From positions 1 through 64,000 of the forward strand of contig NZ_JOPL01000017.1 in NCBI RefSeq assembly GCF_002153745.1: 64,000 nt of DNA. The letters run 5' to 3'. Position numbers and translations under genes: made by a program. Positions 34,536 to 44,515 of the stretch are shown in pieces. Every line of letters starts with the position of its first letter. Position 1 is the stretch's first letter. The notes beneath the pieces were generated by a model. The model worked only from the letters and a program-made list of their open reading frames with translations, made no database searches and had not been told where the DNA came from. The DNA is from Acetobacter sp. DsW_063. GTDB lineage: Bacteria > Pseudomonadota > Alphaproteobacteria > Acetobacterales > Acetobacteraceae.

Positions 34536-36092
34536 TCACCCGCCGATCGACGCATTCGCCTCGTGTGACGCCAGAACCTTGCCGCTCGGCGCGTCGATTT
34601 CGTCGAGGACGACCCTATAGCCCCATAGATTGGCCAACCCCCTCAACGTAAGCTTCATATCACTTTCAGCCAGCAGCTGCCCGCTCTTGGTCCGATGTTC
34701 GAGGCGAAGGGTGCGGTCTCCAAGGATGTCGACATCCACGATTTCAAGCTCGGCATAGAATGTGGATGGGTCGTATGACGCGGCGACAGTCCTCCGTATG
34801 TCGCGATAGCCATGTTCGTCATGAATGGCGTCGACCAGCAGATAAGGCTCCCGAGTATCGTCCAGAAGGCGGAACATGCGGAATTCGCGCATAACGCGTG
34901 GCGACAGAAACTGCAGCACGAAGCTTTCGTCCCGATATTCCGCCCAGGCGTGCCGCAGCGTGCCCAACGGGTCGCCATTACCCGCGATGTCCGGGCTCCA
35001 GCGCCGGTCCTCCTCGGTCGGATCGACGCAGACACGCGCGATGTCCTTCATCATAGCGAAGCCGAGCGCATACGGGTTGAAACTGGTCGATCCCTGTTCG
35101 TAGCCCGGTTGGGTAATCACGTTCGTAGTTGAATGAATCGCCTCCATGAACGCAGCGTCATCGATGCGGCCAAGCTCATGCAGACGGGTCATGATTCGGT
35201 CATGAACCCAGGTCGCACAGCCTTCGTTCATCAACTTGAGTTGCGGCTGCGGGTAGAAGTACTGCGAGATCAATCGCACGATACGGACGATTTCGCGCTC
35301 CCACGCCGCCAACTTCGGAGCATGTTTTTCAAGGAAATACAGGATGTTTTCTTCAGGAAGTCCAAACTTCCGACGCAGGGCGTCGCGCTCGTGCTCACGC
35401 GGCGGGGCGGCGCCTTCCGAAACAGGAAGGGTGCGCCAGAGATCGTTGTAAGACCGGTCCTCATGCGCGCGCCGTTCTCGGGCGCGGTCCTGCTCCGCCC
35501 TCAAGTCGATCCGCCTGGCGCCGCTGTGCCGATGCACGCCCTGATTCTGCAACGCGTGCGCGGCGTCAAGAATGCGCTCTACCGCCTCCTGCCCATGCGC
35601 TTCCTCGCAGCGCGCGATATACCCGCGTGCGAACTCCAGATAGTTCAGAATCTGCGACGGATCCGTCCATTCCTGAAAAAGCCGGTTGTTTTTGAAGAAA
35701 TGATTGTGGCCGAAGGCCGCGTGCGCGATGACCAGCGCCTGCATCGTCGCGCTGTTCTCCTCCATCAGATAGCTGATGCAGGGGTTGGAGTTGATCACCA
35801 CCTCGTAAGCCAGTCCCATCAGGCCGCGCCGATAGGCATTTTCGTGGCTGACGAAGCGCTTCCCGTGCGACCAGTGCTGATAGGTCAGCGGCATGCCGCT
35901 GGTGGTGTAGACATCAAGCATCTGCTCGGACGTGATGACCTCGATCCGGTTGGGGAAGGCATCAAGGCCCAGTTCTTCCTCAGCGATTTCCTCGATGGCG
36001 TCATAGCAGTCGCGGATAACGCGGAAATTCCATTCCGCCCCCTGATACAGTAGCCCTTTGCCGCCCGTTGCTTTCTCCACTGCCCCATTCAT
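34536..36092 (-). CDS. SpoVR/YcgB family protein
   Basis: The protein has 518 residues, of the widespread SpoVR family whose biochemical role is unknown but which is regularly encoded with PrkA and YeaH. Typical segments are GAEWNFRVIRDCYDAIEEIAEEELGLD, PLTYQHWSHGKRF, AHAAFGHNHFFKNN, NEGCATWVHDRIMTRL and GSTSFNPYALGFAMM. The His-rich conserved stretches suggest metal binding. ATG 36092 overlaps the yeaH stop as ATGA, and this is the last gene of the three-gene operon. Confidence 0.93.
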   Translation of the reverse strand: MNGAVEKATGGKGLLYQGAEWNFRVIRDCYDAIEEIAEEELGLDAFPNRIEVITSEQMLDVYTTSGMPLTYQHWSHGKRFVSHENAYRRGLMGLAYEVVINSNPCISYLMEENSATMQALVIAHAAFGHNHFFKNNRLFQEWTDPSQILNYLEFARGYIARCEEAHGQEAVERILDAAHALQNQGVHRHSGARRIDLRAEQDRARERRAHEDRSYNDLWRTLPVSEGAAPPREHERDALRRKFGLPEENILYFLEKHAPKLAAWEREIVRIVRLISQYFYPQPQLKLMNEGCATWVHDRIMTRLHELGRIDDAAFMEAIHSTTNVITQPGYEQGSTSFNPYALGFAMMKDIARVCVDPTEEDRRWSPDIAGNGDPLGTLRHAWAEYRDESFVLQFLSPRVMREFRMFRLLDDTREPYLLVDAIHDEHGYRDIRRTVAASYDPSTFYAELEIVDVDILGDRTLRLEHRTKSGQLLAESDMKLTLRGLANLWGYRVVLDEIDAPSGKVLASHEANASIGG

Positions 36093-37402
36093 GCGCCAGC
36101 CCCCTGCGTTGCAGGACGTCGTGCGAACAACTCCCTGAAGACCGGGAAAATCTCCTTGCGATCAGAAACCTGCCGGATCGCAAGATGCTCATTTCGCGCC
36201 GCGATCCCGCGATAGGTGCGCCACAAATCGGTGTCGCCCCTGATGATCGCCCCTGACCCCATCACCTCGATGTAGGCGTAATACTGCACGAGCGGCAACA
36301 CTCCACTTTCCAGAAGCTCAGCTGTCCTTGGCGTGTCGGAGGTGGAATTGTCGCCATCGGACGCCTGAGCGACATAGATGTTCCAGTGCTGCGACGGATA
36401 TCGCGCTTTCTGCACCCGCAGCAATTCTTCCAGCGCCGTCGAAACCACAGTGCCGCCGGTTCTGGGGTCGTTGAAGAACGTTTCCTCATCGACCTCTTCA
36501 GCTGTTTCCGCGTGGCGGATGAACACCACGTCCAGCGTCTTGTAACGCTTCTCGAGAAACACGTGCAGCAGCAGGAAGAACTGCTTCGCCAGATCCTTCA
36601 TCCGTTCCGTCATAGAGCCCGAGACATCCATGACGCAGAACATCACGGCGCGCGTTGAAGGCTTTGGCGTTTGCGCAAAACGCCTGTAGCGCAAATCGAC
36701 AGGGTCGACCCACGGGATGCGGTTCAGCCGCTGCCGCAGCACGCTTCGCCGTTCCCTCAGCGCCTCGAGTTCATCGACGTCGGCGGCTGAGAGCGGGCGG
36801 CTCTCCTCGAGGGCGGCGATACGCGCCTCGATTTCGATCAACTCCTCCGGTTTCGGACGTCCGAGGCCAATACGACGCGCCATCGAGTAACGCATGGTGC
36901 GCCCGAGATCGAGTTGCGATGGGGAGCCATCGTTGCTCAGGCCCGCGCGGCTCGGCGCCGTTACCTCTGTCGTCGCAATCTCTCGTTTCACCAGATCAGG
37001 CAGTTCGAGGTCGCCGAAGAAAAGGTCCAAAAACTCGTCACGCGACAAGAGGAACCGGTAACTGTCTTCCCCCCCGCCTTCGTCGCTGGCGTTGCCGCTT
37101 CCCGAGCCCCCCTTGCCGGAGCCCCCCGGCGGCCTGCGAATCTTGTCTCCGCGGGAAAATTCGTGGTTGCCCGACAGGACGATGTTGCGAGACCCCGACG
37201 TAAAAATACGATGAAAGCTGGGCTCATGCAGCGCGTCAGCTGGAATCGACACAGCGCTTCCCTGCCCGGCCTCCCTGATTTTACCATTCGCCACTGCGTC
37301 GCGAACGGCGCGTTGCACCGCATCGCGCGCCCTTGTCAGAGCACGTCTTCTATTTTCCAGATGTTTACCGTGCGGGTTCGAGCGTCTGTCGATGATTTCC
37401 AA
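36089..37402 (-). CDS. yeaH: YeaH/YhbH (DUF444) family protein with vWA-like domain
   Basis: Start set at TTG 37402, with GGAAGG 9 nt upstream and the family N-terminus EIIDRRSNPHGKHLENRRR directly after it; 437 aa. The N-terminal half is charged, with a Gly/Ser-rich linker near residue 100. The C-terminal half is a von Willebrand A-like domain with a MIDAS motif MDVSGSM at about residue 259. YeaH acts with the kinase PrkA/YeaG in starvation responses of enterobacteria; the mechanism is unknown. It lies 26 bp after prkA and overlaps spoVR. Confidence 0.92.
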   Translation of the reverse strand: MEIIDRRSNPHGKHLENRRRALTRARDAVQRAVRDAVANGKIREAGQGSAVSIPADALHEPSFHRIFTSGSRNIVLSGNHEFSRGDKIRRPPGGSGKGGSGSGNASDEGGGEDSYRFLLSRDEFLDLFFGDLELPDLVKREIATTEVTAPSRAGLSNDGSPSQLDLGRTMRYSMARRIGLGRPKPEELIEIEARIAALEESRPLSAADVDELEALRERRSVLRQRLNRIPWVDPVDLRYRRFAQTPKPSTRAVMFCVMDVSGSMTERMKDLAKQFFLLLHVFLEKRYKTLDVVFIRHAETAEEVDEETFFNDPRTGGTVVSTALEELLRVQKARYPSQHWNIYVAQASDGDNSTSDTPRTAELLESGVLPLVQYYAYIEVMGSGAIIRGDTDLWRTYRGIAARNEHLAIRQVSDRKEIFPVFRELFARRPATQGAGA

Positions 37403-37428
37403 GGGGCATGACCTTCCGAAAGCGACAC

Positions 37429-39378
37429 TCAGGCGGACTGCTTCACGCGCATGTACCATTCGACCAGACGTCGGACCTGCCGTTCCGTGTAACCGCGCGC
37501 CACCATACGCTCGACGAACTCGTCATGTTTTCGTTCGGTCTCCCCGTCTTTCTTCGATCCAAAGCTGATGACAGGCAGAAGATCTTCCACCTGGCTGAAC
37601 ATGCGCTTCTCGATCACGTCGCGGATTTTTTCGTAAGAAGTCCACGACGGGTTCCTTCCCCCATTCGACGCTCGCGCCCGCAGCGAAAACTTCACGACCT
37701 CATTACGGAAATCCTTCGGGTTGGCGATCCCTGCAGGTTTTTCTATCTTCGTCAGCTCTGCATTAAGAAGATCACGATTGAGCATCTGTCCGGTGTCCGG
37801 GTCCTTGAAGTCCTGATCTTCTATCCATGCGTCAGCGTAGTCGAGATACCGGTCAAACAGGTTCTGTCCGTAATCGTTGTAGCTTTCCAGGTAAGCCTTC
37901 TGGATTTCGTTGCCGAGAAACTCCGCGTAACGGCCAGCCAGTTCCGATTTGAGCGTCGCGAGATAATTCGCCTCCACCTCCGCCGGAAACTGCTCCCGTC
38001 TGACGGCGTGCTCCAGCACGTACATCAGATGCACCGGGTCGGCCGATATCTCGGTCGAGTCATGATTGAACGTTGCGGAGAGCACCTTGTAGGCGAAGCG
38101 CGTCGAAATGCCGTCCATGCCTTCGTCGACGCCAGCGGAATCCCGATACTCCTGCATCGTGCGGGCCTTGGGATCTGTCTCGCGGATATTTTCTCCGTCA
38201 TAGACGCGCATCTTCGCATATTGCGTGGAGTTTGGATGAGCTTTCAGGCGCGAGAGAACCGCAAACCGCGCGAGCATATCTAGCGTGTTCGGCGCGAGAG
38301 GAGACGCATTAAGCGCAGACGACGTGATCAGCTTCTCGTAAATCTTCGACTCTTCCGTCACTCGCAAGCAGTAGGGCACCTTGATGACGCAGACGCGGTC
38401 AAGAAACGCCTCGTTCGTGCGGTTGTTGCGGAAGGTCTGCCACTCGGCCTCGTTCGAGTGCGCAAGGATAACGCCTGTGAAGGGAATGGAGCCGATATTC
38501 TCTGTGCCGACATAATTCCCCTCCTGCGTCGCCGTCAGCAGAGGATGAAGCATCTTGATCGGCGCCTTGAACATCTCCACGAATTCGAGAACGCCTTGAT
38601 TGGCCCGGTTGAGTCCCCCGGAGAAGCTGTAGGCGTCGGGGTCGTTCTGGCTGAAATGCTCCAACTGCCGGATGTCGACTTTACCGACCAGCGCCGAGAC
38701 GTCCTGATTGTTGTCGTCTCCCGGCTCGGTCTTGGCTATGCCAATCTGTTTCAGCTTGGACGGATGCAGCTTTACAACCGTGAAACGCGAAAGGTCGCCG
38801 TCGAATTCCTCAAGCCGTTTCAACGCCCAGGGACTGGCGATTCCCGTCAACACCCGCCGAGGAATGCCGTAATCCCGCTCAAGCGCCTCTCCCATCGAGA
38901 ACGGGTCGAACAGACCCAGTGGACTCTCGAACACCGGACTGAGATGCCGACCGGCTTTCAGGATGTAGATGGGTTCGCGCTCCATCAGGGTCTTGACCCG
39001 TTCGCCCAAAGACGACTTGCCGCCCCCGACAGGTCCAAGCAGATAGAGAATCTGCTTCCGTTCCTCCAACCCCTGCGCTGCATGGCGGAAGAAGCCGACA
39101 ATCTGCTCGATCGTCTCTTCCATGCCGTAAAAATCTTCGAAGGCCGGGTACACGCGAACCGTGCGATTCATAAAGATGCGGGACAGACGCACGTCGCGGG
39201 AGGTGTCGACCATCTCCGGTTCGCCGACCGCCTTGAGCATGCGCTCGGCGGCGCTGGCATAGCAGGAAGGATCGTCGCGGCAGAGTTCCAGATAATCTGA
39301 AAGGCTCATTTCAGTCTCGCGATGGCGGTCGCGCATCGCAGTGGCGAGAGAGAAAACGTTCGACACAGAAGCCATCAA
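37429..39378 (-). CDS. prkA: PrkA serine protein kinase
   Basis: The protein has 649 residues: N-terminal AAA+ module with Walker A GPVGGGKSS (115-123), and the PrkA C-terminal domain with homology to eukaryotic-type kinase regions. Family blocks include FFRHAAQGLEERKQILYLLGPVGGGKSSL, NRANQGVLEFVEMFKAPIKMLHPLL and LAHSNEAEWQTFRNNRTNEAFLDR. PrkA/YeaG senses stress or starvation; recent work on Bacillus reports AAA+ protease activity rather than kinase activity. It is the first gene of prkA-yeaH-spoVR, transcribed from the 583-bp region to its right. Confidence 0.95.
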   Translation of the reverse strand: MMASVSNVFSLATAMRDRHRETEMSLSDYLELCRDDPSCYASAAERMLKAVGEPEMVDTSRDVRLSRIFMNRTVRVYPAFEDFYGMEETIEQIVGFFRHAAQGLEERKQILYLLGPVGGGKSSLGERVKTLMEREPIYILKAGRHLSPVFESPLGLFDPFSMGEALERDYGIPRRVLTGIASPWALKRLEEFDGDLSRFTVVKLHPSKLKQIGIAKTEPGDDNNQDVSALVGKVDIRQLEHFSQNDPDAYSFSGGLNRANQGVLEFVEMFKAPIKMLHPLLTATQEGNYVGTENIGSIPFTGVILAHSNEAEWQTFRNNRTNEAFLDRVCVIKVPYCLRVTEESKIYEKLITSSALNASPLAPNTLDMLARFAVLSRLKAHPNSTQYAKMRVYDGENIRETDPKARTMQEYRDSAGVDEGMDGISTRFAYKVLSATFNHDSTEISADPVHLMYVLEHAVRREQFPAEVEANYLATLKSELAGRYAEFLGNEIQKAYLESYNDYGQNLFDRYLDYADAWIEDQDFKDPDTGQMLNRDLLNAELTKIEKPAGIANPKDFRNEVVKFSLRARASNGGRNPSWTSYEKIRDVIEKRMFSQVEDLLPVISFGSKKDGETERKHDEFVERMVARGYTERQVRRLVEWYMRVKQSA

Positions 39379-39961
39379 TATCGATCTCCGCGAGGGCGGA
39401 TGACACCGTTCATGTCATCACGCCGAATAAGAACGGTGGTCCAGAATCTCCTGTCCTGCGCGCGGCCCGGCGCGGCGCAACCTGTCCTGTCGTGCTGTTC
39501 GTTCGGAGCGAGCCAGACGGGCTTTCCTCCGCTCGGCCTTCGGCGCGCTTGGCGCCTACGTTTGCCTGTGTCTCCCTTTCCATGTTCGCCATGAAGACAT
39601 TATGAAAAGCGCTCGGACGGTCTTGTCTTTATGAGCAAAAACAGGCAAACGGTCCGGTTCGATCTGGCCTTTGTGTGGTCACGGTATCGAAACCCCGTCG
39701 CCATTTTCAAGAAAAATCGCGAACTCTCCTTGCGGGTCGTAAGATAATTCGACGCAAGCCTCGAGTATTCGGCTTAAGATTCAAAGGCTTGATAATTATT
39801 CGTCCGGTCCCCGGTCTTGGGGGCCGTAAATACTGCGAGTCGCGGAACATGCGAGCGGACGAAACGGGAGTCGGCAAGCCTGGCCGCCGTTTTCAAGCTC
39901 CGCGTAACGTTCGGGTCCTCATGGCTGCGACGCCTAAGTCAGGCTCTCGGGTTAAACGCCT
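39379..39961. other. 583-bp intergenic region upstream of prkA
   Basis: The right part is the 3' flank of the MBL gene and the left part must hold the prkA promoter. No coding frame is supported; a 60-codon minus frame (39410-39592) has no recognisable content. An imperfect hairpin with CGGAC/GTCCG ends lies at 39614-39656 and could end the MBL operon transcript, though the following T-run is short. A small RNA cannot be excluded. Confidence 0.45.
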
Positions 39962-40801
39962 TCATTCCGCGTCGGAACTTGACGAAGACGACAGCGCGCC
40001 GCCTTCCACAGAGAAGGTCATCCCATCGAAAGCAGCTTCGATTCCGCTGGGCAGTTCGCGCTGCATCCACGCCCAATCCATGGCCGTTCCAAGATGCGTG
40101 AGAATCGTGCGACGGGGGCGGATACGCGCTGCCCATTCCACTACACGCTCCAGCCAGCCGTGAGCGGAGTGCGGCTTGAGCTGGAAGCAATCCACCATCC
40201 AGCTGTCGACGCCTTCAAGAAGCGTCAGAACATCATCCGTAAAAGAAGCAACATCAGTGCAGTAAGCAAACGAGCCGCAGCGGAAGCCCAGTGAGTTCAG
40301 CTTTCCATGATCCTGCTCGAACACGGTCAGCGAAAGTCCTGCTATGTCCAGAACCTGCCCAGCCGCAATTGGCCGAGCCACAACACCCGGCCGGAAGAAA
40401 TCTTTTGTGGTCCATGGCCGGAACGCGTAATCGAACCGCGTCCGCACCTCTTCCAGCGTCTCCGAAGTTCCAAATGCCTCGATCGCCCGGCCAGCGGCCC
40501 AATTAAGCGGCCTTACGTCGTCCAGACCCGCGATATGATCGGCGTGGGCGTGCGTGTAGAAAATTGCGTCGATGCCGCCGATCCCGGTCGCCAGCAACTG
40601 AGCCCGCAAATCCGGGCCGGTATCGACCAGTATGCGTCGTCCATCCGGCCCGGCCAGAACGATAGATGATCTCGTCCTGCGGTTCCGCGGTTCAGCAGGA
40701 TCGCAGGAACCCCACTCACCACGCCCGTCCGGCCCTCCGATCTGCGGCACGCCAGACGAGCCGCCGCACCCAAGAACCGTGATGCTCAACTGTGCGCTCA
40801 C
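39962..40801 (-). CDS. MBL-fold metal-dependent hydrolase (PhnP-like)
   Basis: The protein has 279 residues from GTG 40801. The metallo-beta-lactamase fold has metal motif THAHADH (83-89), the first strand VLGCGGSSGVPQIGG typical of PhnP and tRNase Z-like phosphodiesterases, VDTGPDLRAQLL, the EQDHGKLNSLGFR block, and a late LTHLG. PhnP relatives cleave cyclic phosphodiesters. This subfamily follows tatD in many alphaproteobacteria with no known substrate. It lies 60 bp after tatD in the same direction, so it is probably the last gene of that operon. Confidence 0.88.
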   Translation of the reverse strand: MSAQLSITVLGCGGSSGVPQIGGPDGRGEWGSCDPAEPRNRRTRSSIVLAGPDGRRILVDTGPDLRAQLLATGIGGIDAIFYTHAHADHIAGLDDVRPLNWAAGRAIEAFGTSETLEEVRTRFDYAFRPWTTKDFFRPGVVARPIAAGQVLDIAGLSLTVFEQDHGKLNSLGFRCGSFAYCTDVASFTDDVLTLLEGVDSWMVDCFQLKPHSAHGWLERVVEWAARIRPRRTILTHLGTAMDWAWMQRELPSGIEAAFDGMTFSVEGGALSSSSSSDAE

Positions 40802-40861
40802 CGAGCCACCCGTCCGTCAGTCACGCATACGTCCTCTTCGCAAAAGTTGGTGGCGCCGCTT

Positions 40862-41689
40862 TTAAGGCGCCGGTCGTCGGGCTTTGGTGAAGAGGCGATG
40901 AAAATTCGCAGTCGTGACGCCCGCGAAGGCCGAAGGTTCGAGCCCGACCGTATCCGCAACCGTAGCGGCGGTGAAAGCGACGTAAGATGGTTCATTGCGC
41001 TTCCCACGCTTCGGGGCGGGCGCGAGATACGGAGAATCCGTCTCCACCAGCAGACGATCATGCGGCACGGTCCGCGCGATGTCGCGCAGTTCCGAAGACT
41101 TCGGGAATGTCGCGATCCCTGAAAAGCTCAGATAACCGCCAAGCGCGAGCGCCCTGCGCGCCAGATCCGGCCCGGACGCGAAGCAGTGCAACAGGAACGG
41201 AAAAGCGCCACGCGTCTCCGTCTCGTCCTCCAGAATCGCTGCGACGTCATCATCGGCCTGGCGCGCGTGGATGACCAGCGGCAGGCCAGTCAGGCGCGCG
41301 GCGTGGATGTGCGCCCGGAAACTCGCTTGCTGAAGCGGGCGTATCTCCGCCGCCCCATGGAAATAATCGAGCCCGCTTTCTCCGATCGCCACGACCTCCG
41401 GCTCGTCGCTGAGTTCTGCTATCCGCGCGGCCTCTGGGGTCTCTTCTTCATCCACGTGGTCCGGATGCGTGCCAATTGAGCACCAGATTGCGAGATCCGG
41501 TCGGGAATGACGGGTCAGCGCCTTCTGCTCATGCTGGCGAGACAACCGCGTGCCGATTGTCACCATACCGTCCAGACCCGCTTCCCGTGCGCGGTCGAGC
41601 AACTGAGGCAGTTCCTCGTTCGAAAAATGATCGAGGTGACAATGCGAGTCTATCAAGCCCGCCGTATGACCCGCCCCCTGAGCCGTCAT
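40862..41689 (-). CDS. tatD: TatD-family metal-dependent deoxyribonuclease
   Basis: The protein has 275 residues: TIM-barrel hydrolase with N-terminal metal motif DSHCHLD (His16, His18), the IGESGLDYF strand with catalytic Glu, LPLVIHARQADDD, LLHCFASG and the late LLVETDSPYLAP. Family members are 3'-5' exonucleases active in DNA repair and degradation. ATG 41689 overlaps the metG stop (ATGA). The gene order metG-tatD-MBL is common in bacteria. Confidence 0.93.
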   Translation of the reverse strand: MTAQGAGHTAGLIDSHCHLDHFSNEELPQLLDRAREAGLDGMVTIGTRLSRQHEQKALTRHSRPDLAIWCSIGTHPDHVDEEETPEAARIAELSDEPEVVAIGESGLDYFHGAAEIRPLQQASFRAHIHAARLTGLPLVIHARQADDDVAAILEDETETRGAFPFLLHCFASGPDLARRALALGGYLSFSGIATFPKSSELRDIARTVPHDRLLVETDSPYLAPAPKRGKRNEPSYVAFTAATVADTVGLEPSAFAGVTTANFHRLFTKARRPAP

Positions 41690-43233
41690 TGGGCAGTTCC
41701 TGCTTCAGGCTCGACGAAGCGCGGGAAAATGCCCTCGGGCTTCGGAAGGACGCGACCTCCCGGAAGCGGCGTATCCAGCGCAGCAAGAGTCCTCTCATCT
41801 GTCGTGACGCCAAGCTGCGTCAGCATCTTGTCCATGCTGCCCGGCATGTATGGCTGCAGTACGGTCGCGATGACTCGCAGGGCGTCGGCCAGAACACGAA
41901 GGACCGCCTCCATTCTCACAGGGTCAGTCTTCTTGAGAGCCCAAGGCGCCTGATGGTCGATGTAGGCGTTGCAGGCACGGATCAGCTTCCACGTTTCCTC
42001 CAGCGCGTCCGTCAGGGCGACCCGGCTGATCTGCTCCGCCATCACAGACGGCAGTATAGAGGCCTGTCCGAACAGATGCGTATCGGCTTCCGTAAGCGGA
42101 CCGCGTTCCGGTAGGACGCCGCCGCAATTGCGCGCGATCAGCGACAGCGTCCGCTGCGCCAGATTGCCAAGGTCGTTGGCGAGTTCAACGTTCATTCTGG
42201 ATATCAGAGAACGTCTGGAAAGGTCTGAATCTCCACCGAAAGGCACTTCGCGAATCAGGAAGAACCGCACTGCGTCGAGACCGAACTCCGCGACGAGATC
42301 ACGCGGGTCGATCACGTTGCCCACGGACTTGCTCATCTTCTCGCCCTCGACCGTCCACCAGCCGTTCGAGAACACCATCGACGGCAGATCGATCCCGGCG
42401 GCCATCAGGAAGGCCGGCCAGTAAACCGTATGGAAACGGGCGATGTCCTTGCCGACCATATGCAGGTTCGCGGGCCAGAAAGCCATGCGGGGCGCCGACG
42501 TATCGGGAAACCCCAGGGCAGTCAGGTAATTGGCGAGAGCGTCGAACCACACATACATGACGTGGTCTTCGTCGCCCGGCACCGGCACACCCCATTTGAA
42601 GCTGGTGCGGCTGATCGACAGGTCGCGAAGGCCCTGCTTCACGAAGCTGACAATCTCGTTCTTTCGTCCGACGGGACCGATGAACTGTGGATGCTTCTCG
42701 TACAGCTCCAGCAGCCGATCCTGGTATGCCGACAGTCGGAAGAAATAGGATGGTTCCCGCATCCACTCGACGGGCGCTCCCGAAGGAGCCACTTTCGTAC
42801 CGTCGGGCCGCGTGACCAGCTCGTCCTCACCGTAAAACGCCTCGTCACGCAGGGCGTACCAACCCTCATACGCACCGAGATAGATATCCCCGCCGGCTGC
42901 AACTTTCTCCCATAACGCCTGCGCCCCGGCTTTGTGGCGAGGCTCCGTGGTGCGGATGAAGTCGTCGTAAGAAATCCCCATGGCGTCCGCAACCGCGCGG
43001 AACTCGGTGGCGAAACGGTCCGTGAACGCCTGCGGCTCTTCCCCTGCGGCCAGAGCGGCCTGCTCAACTTTCTGGCCATGCTCGTCCGTGCCAGTCAGGA
43101 AGAACACGTCCTTGCCGGAAAGACGATTGAAGCGCGCGACGATGTCGGCGGCGATCGACGTGTAGGCGTGACCGATATGGGGTGCGCCATTCACATAGTA
43201 GATCGGGGTGGTCACATAGAAACGGCCGCTCAT
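41686..43233 (-). CDS. metG: Methionyl-tRNA synthetase
   Basis: Charges initiator and elongator tRNA-Met. The protein has 515 residues with the class I motifs HIGH at 19-22 and KMSKS at 299-303, MVGKDIARFHTVYWPAFL and the anticodon-binding helical domain beginning near 365. It lacks the CxxC zinc-knuckle cysteines and the C-terminal tRNA-binding (EMAP-like) domain of the E. coli enzyme, so it is the short type. It heads a coupled unit with tatD and stands 269 bp after holB. That gap shows no gene. Confidence 0.96.
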   Translation of the reverse strand: MSGRFYVTTPIYYVNGAPHIGHAYTSIAADIVARFNRLSGKDVFFLTGTDEHGQKVEQAALAAGEEPQAFTDRFATEFRAVADAMGISYDDFIRTTEPRHKAGAQALWEKVAAGGDIYLGAYEGWYALRDEAFYGEDELVTRPDGTKVAPSGAPVEWMREPSYFFRLSAYQDRLLELYEKHPQFIGPVGRKNEIVSFVKQGLRDLSISRTSFKWGVPVPGDEDHVMYVWFDALANYLTALGFPDTSAPRMAFWPANLHMVGKDIARFHTVYWPAFLMAAGIDLPSMVFSNGWWTVEGEKMSKSVGNVIDPRDLVAEFGLDAVRFFLIREVPFGGDSDLSRRSLISRMNVELANDLGNLAQRTLSLIARNCGGVLPERGPLTEADTHLFGQASILPSVMAEQISRVALTDALEETWKLIRACNAYIDHQAPWALKKTDPVRMEAVLRVLADALRVIATVLQPYMPGSMDKMLTQLGVTTDERTLAALDTPLPGGRVLPKPEGIFPRFVEPEAGTAQ

Positions 43234-43502
43234 GTCTGCTCTTGGCTTCCCGGTTGCTCTGGTCGAGGGGTTGCGTGCGAGGCAAGACTTGGCGATTCGC
43301 CGGTCCTGCCGCGTGCTTGTCGATAGAAGTCACCCATACCGGATGCGGACGTCTCTCGCGAGGCCCGACGGCATGTTCTCCACGCAATCACCGTCTTCAG
43401 ACAACGGTTTGGCGGTCATGTCGGCGGATTATCGCCGCATTCCATTCGCCGTAGACGACGCAGGCGTACGACGACCGGCCAGCGGCTCGCCACGACCTGA
43501 TG

Positions 43503-44513
43503 CTAATGCCCGCCAGCGACCGACAGCGCTTCAATGACCGCTTCCTGCTTGTCGAGATTGAAGCGTTCTGTTTCCGATCGGATGCGGCCCACATTCGTCC
43601 AGCGTTCAGCCAGCGCCGCGCTCTCCTCCAGCCGTCCGGCCCGCCGCGTCGCCGACGCCAGCGCGTTCGCCAGAAGCGTGAAGAAAAGCGGGAATCCGAC
43701 GTCGCTGCGGGATATTCCCTCCGCGACGTCAAGCATCCGCGCGACGCTCATGCCAGCCAAAGCTTCCTGCGCAACGCCAGCCAACGCACCGCCTTTGTCA
43801 GCAAGCAACGCAATCGCGCGCCCCGGCGATCCCTGCGCCAGCGGGAGCACGCGCTCGATCTCCGACGGCTCCGCATCGCTCGCCTCGAGCATCAGAACGG
43901 CGCGCACCGACGCGTCGTCCAACGGCGGCACGGTCAACGTCCGGCACCGGCTGCGAATAGTGGGCAGGAGCCGCCCCGGCGTCGCACAAGTCAGAAGCAG
44001 AATCGCCCGATTGGGCGGTTCCTCAAGCACCTTAAGCAGCGCATTCGCCGCGTTGCGGTTCATCGTATCGACGTTGTCGACCAGCACCACCCGCCACCCG
44101 CCCTCAGCGGCCGTCCGATGGAGAAAGGCGCCAATCGGCCGAATCTCATCCGCGACGATTTCACCGCGAAAACGCTGCTTTTTCTCGTCGTAACTGCGGC
44201 CGATGGCCAGAAGGTCCGGGTGGGAGCCCGCCGTCACCTGCCTGCCCGCCGAAGAAGCCTCGTCTTCGCCGTTGAGCAAAATTCGAGCCATGCGAAAAGC
44301 CAGAGCAGCCTTGCCGATACCTTCTGGTCCGGTGAGCAGCCAGGCGTGATGAAGCCTGCCGGTCGCAAACGCATTTCTGAAGGCCGCAAGACTGGCCTGA
44401 TGTCCCGTCAGGGACATGGAGGCTCTTCGCGCCTTGTCGAGCGGTCGCTCTTCCGTCGCTATCGGAGCCGCCGCGCTCGCGGTCTTGGAGCGTGAACCTC
44501 GGGGCGCGGCCAT
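43503..44513 (-). CDS. holB: DNA polymerase III subunit delta prime
   Basis: Clamp-loader subunit, 336 aa. The AAA+ domain has P-loop GPEGIGKAA (62-70), VVLVDNVDTMNRNAANALLKVLEEPP (Walker B and box VIa) and the sensor-type SRC motif in TIRSRCRTL. The zinc module of E. coli delta prime is not evident. It begins 2 bp after the tmk stop. The order tmk-holB is the usual bacterial arrangement and supports the call. Confidence 0.93.
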   Translation of the reverse strand: MAAPRGSRSKTASAAAPIATEERPLDKARRASMSLTGHQASLAAFRNAFATGRLHHAWLLTGPEGIGKAALAFRMARILLNGEDEASSAGRQVTAGSHPDLLAIGRSYDEKKQRFRGEIVADEIRPIGAFLHRTAAEGGWRVVLVDNVDTMNRNAANALLKVLEEPPNRAILLLTCATPGRLLPTIRSRCRTLTVPPLDDASVRAVLMLEASDAEPSEIERVLPLAQGSPGRAIALLADKGGALAGVAQEALAGMSVARMLDVAEGISRSDVGFPLFFTLLANALASATRRAGRLEESAALAERWTNVGRIRSETERFNLDKQEAVIEALSVAGGH

Positions 44514-44515
44514 CG

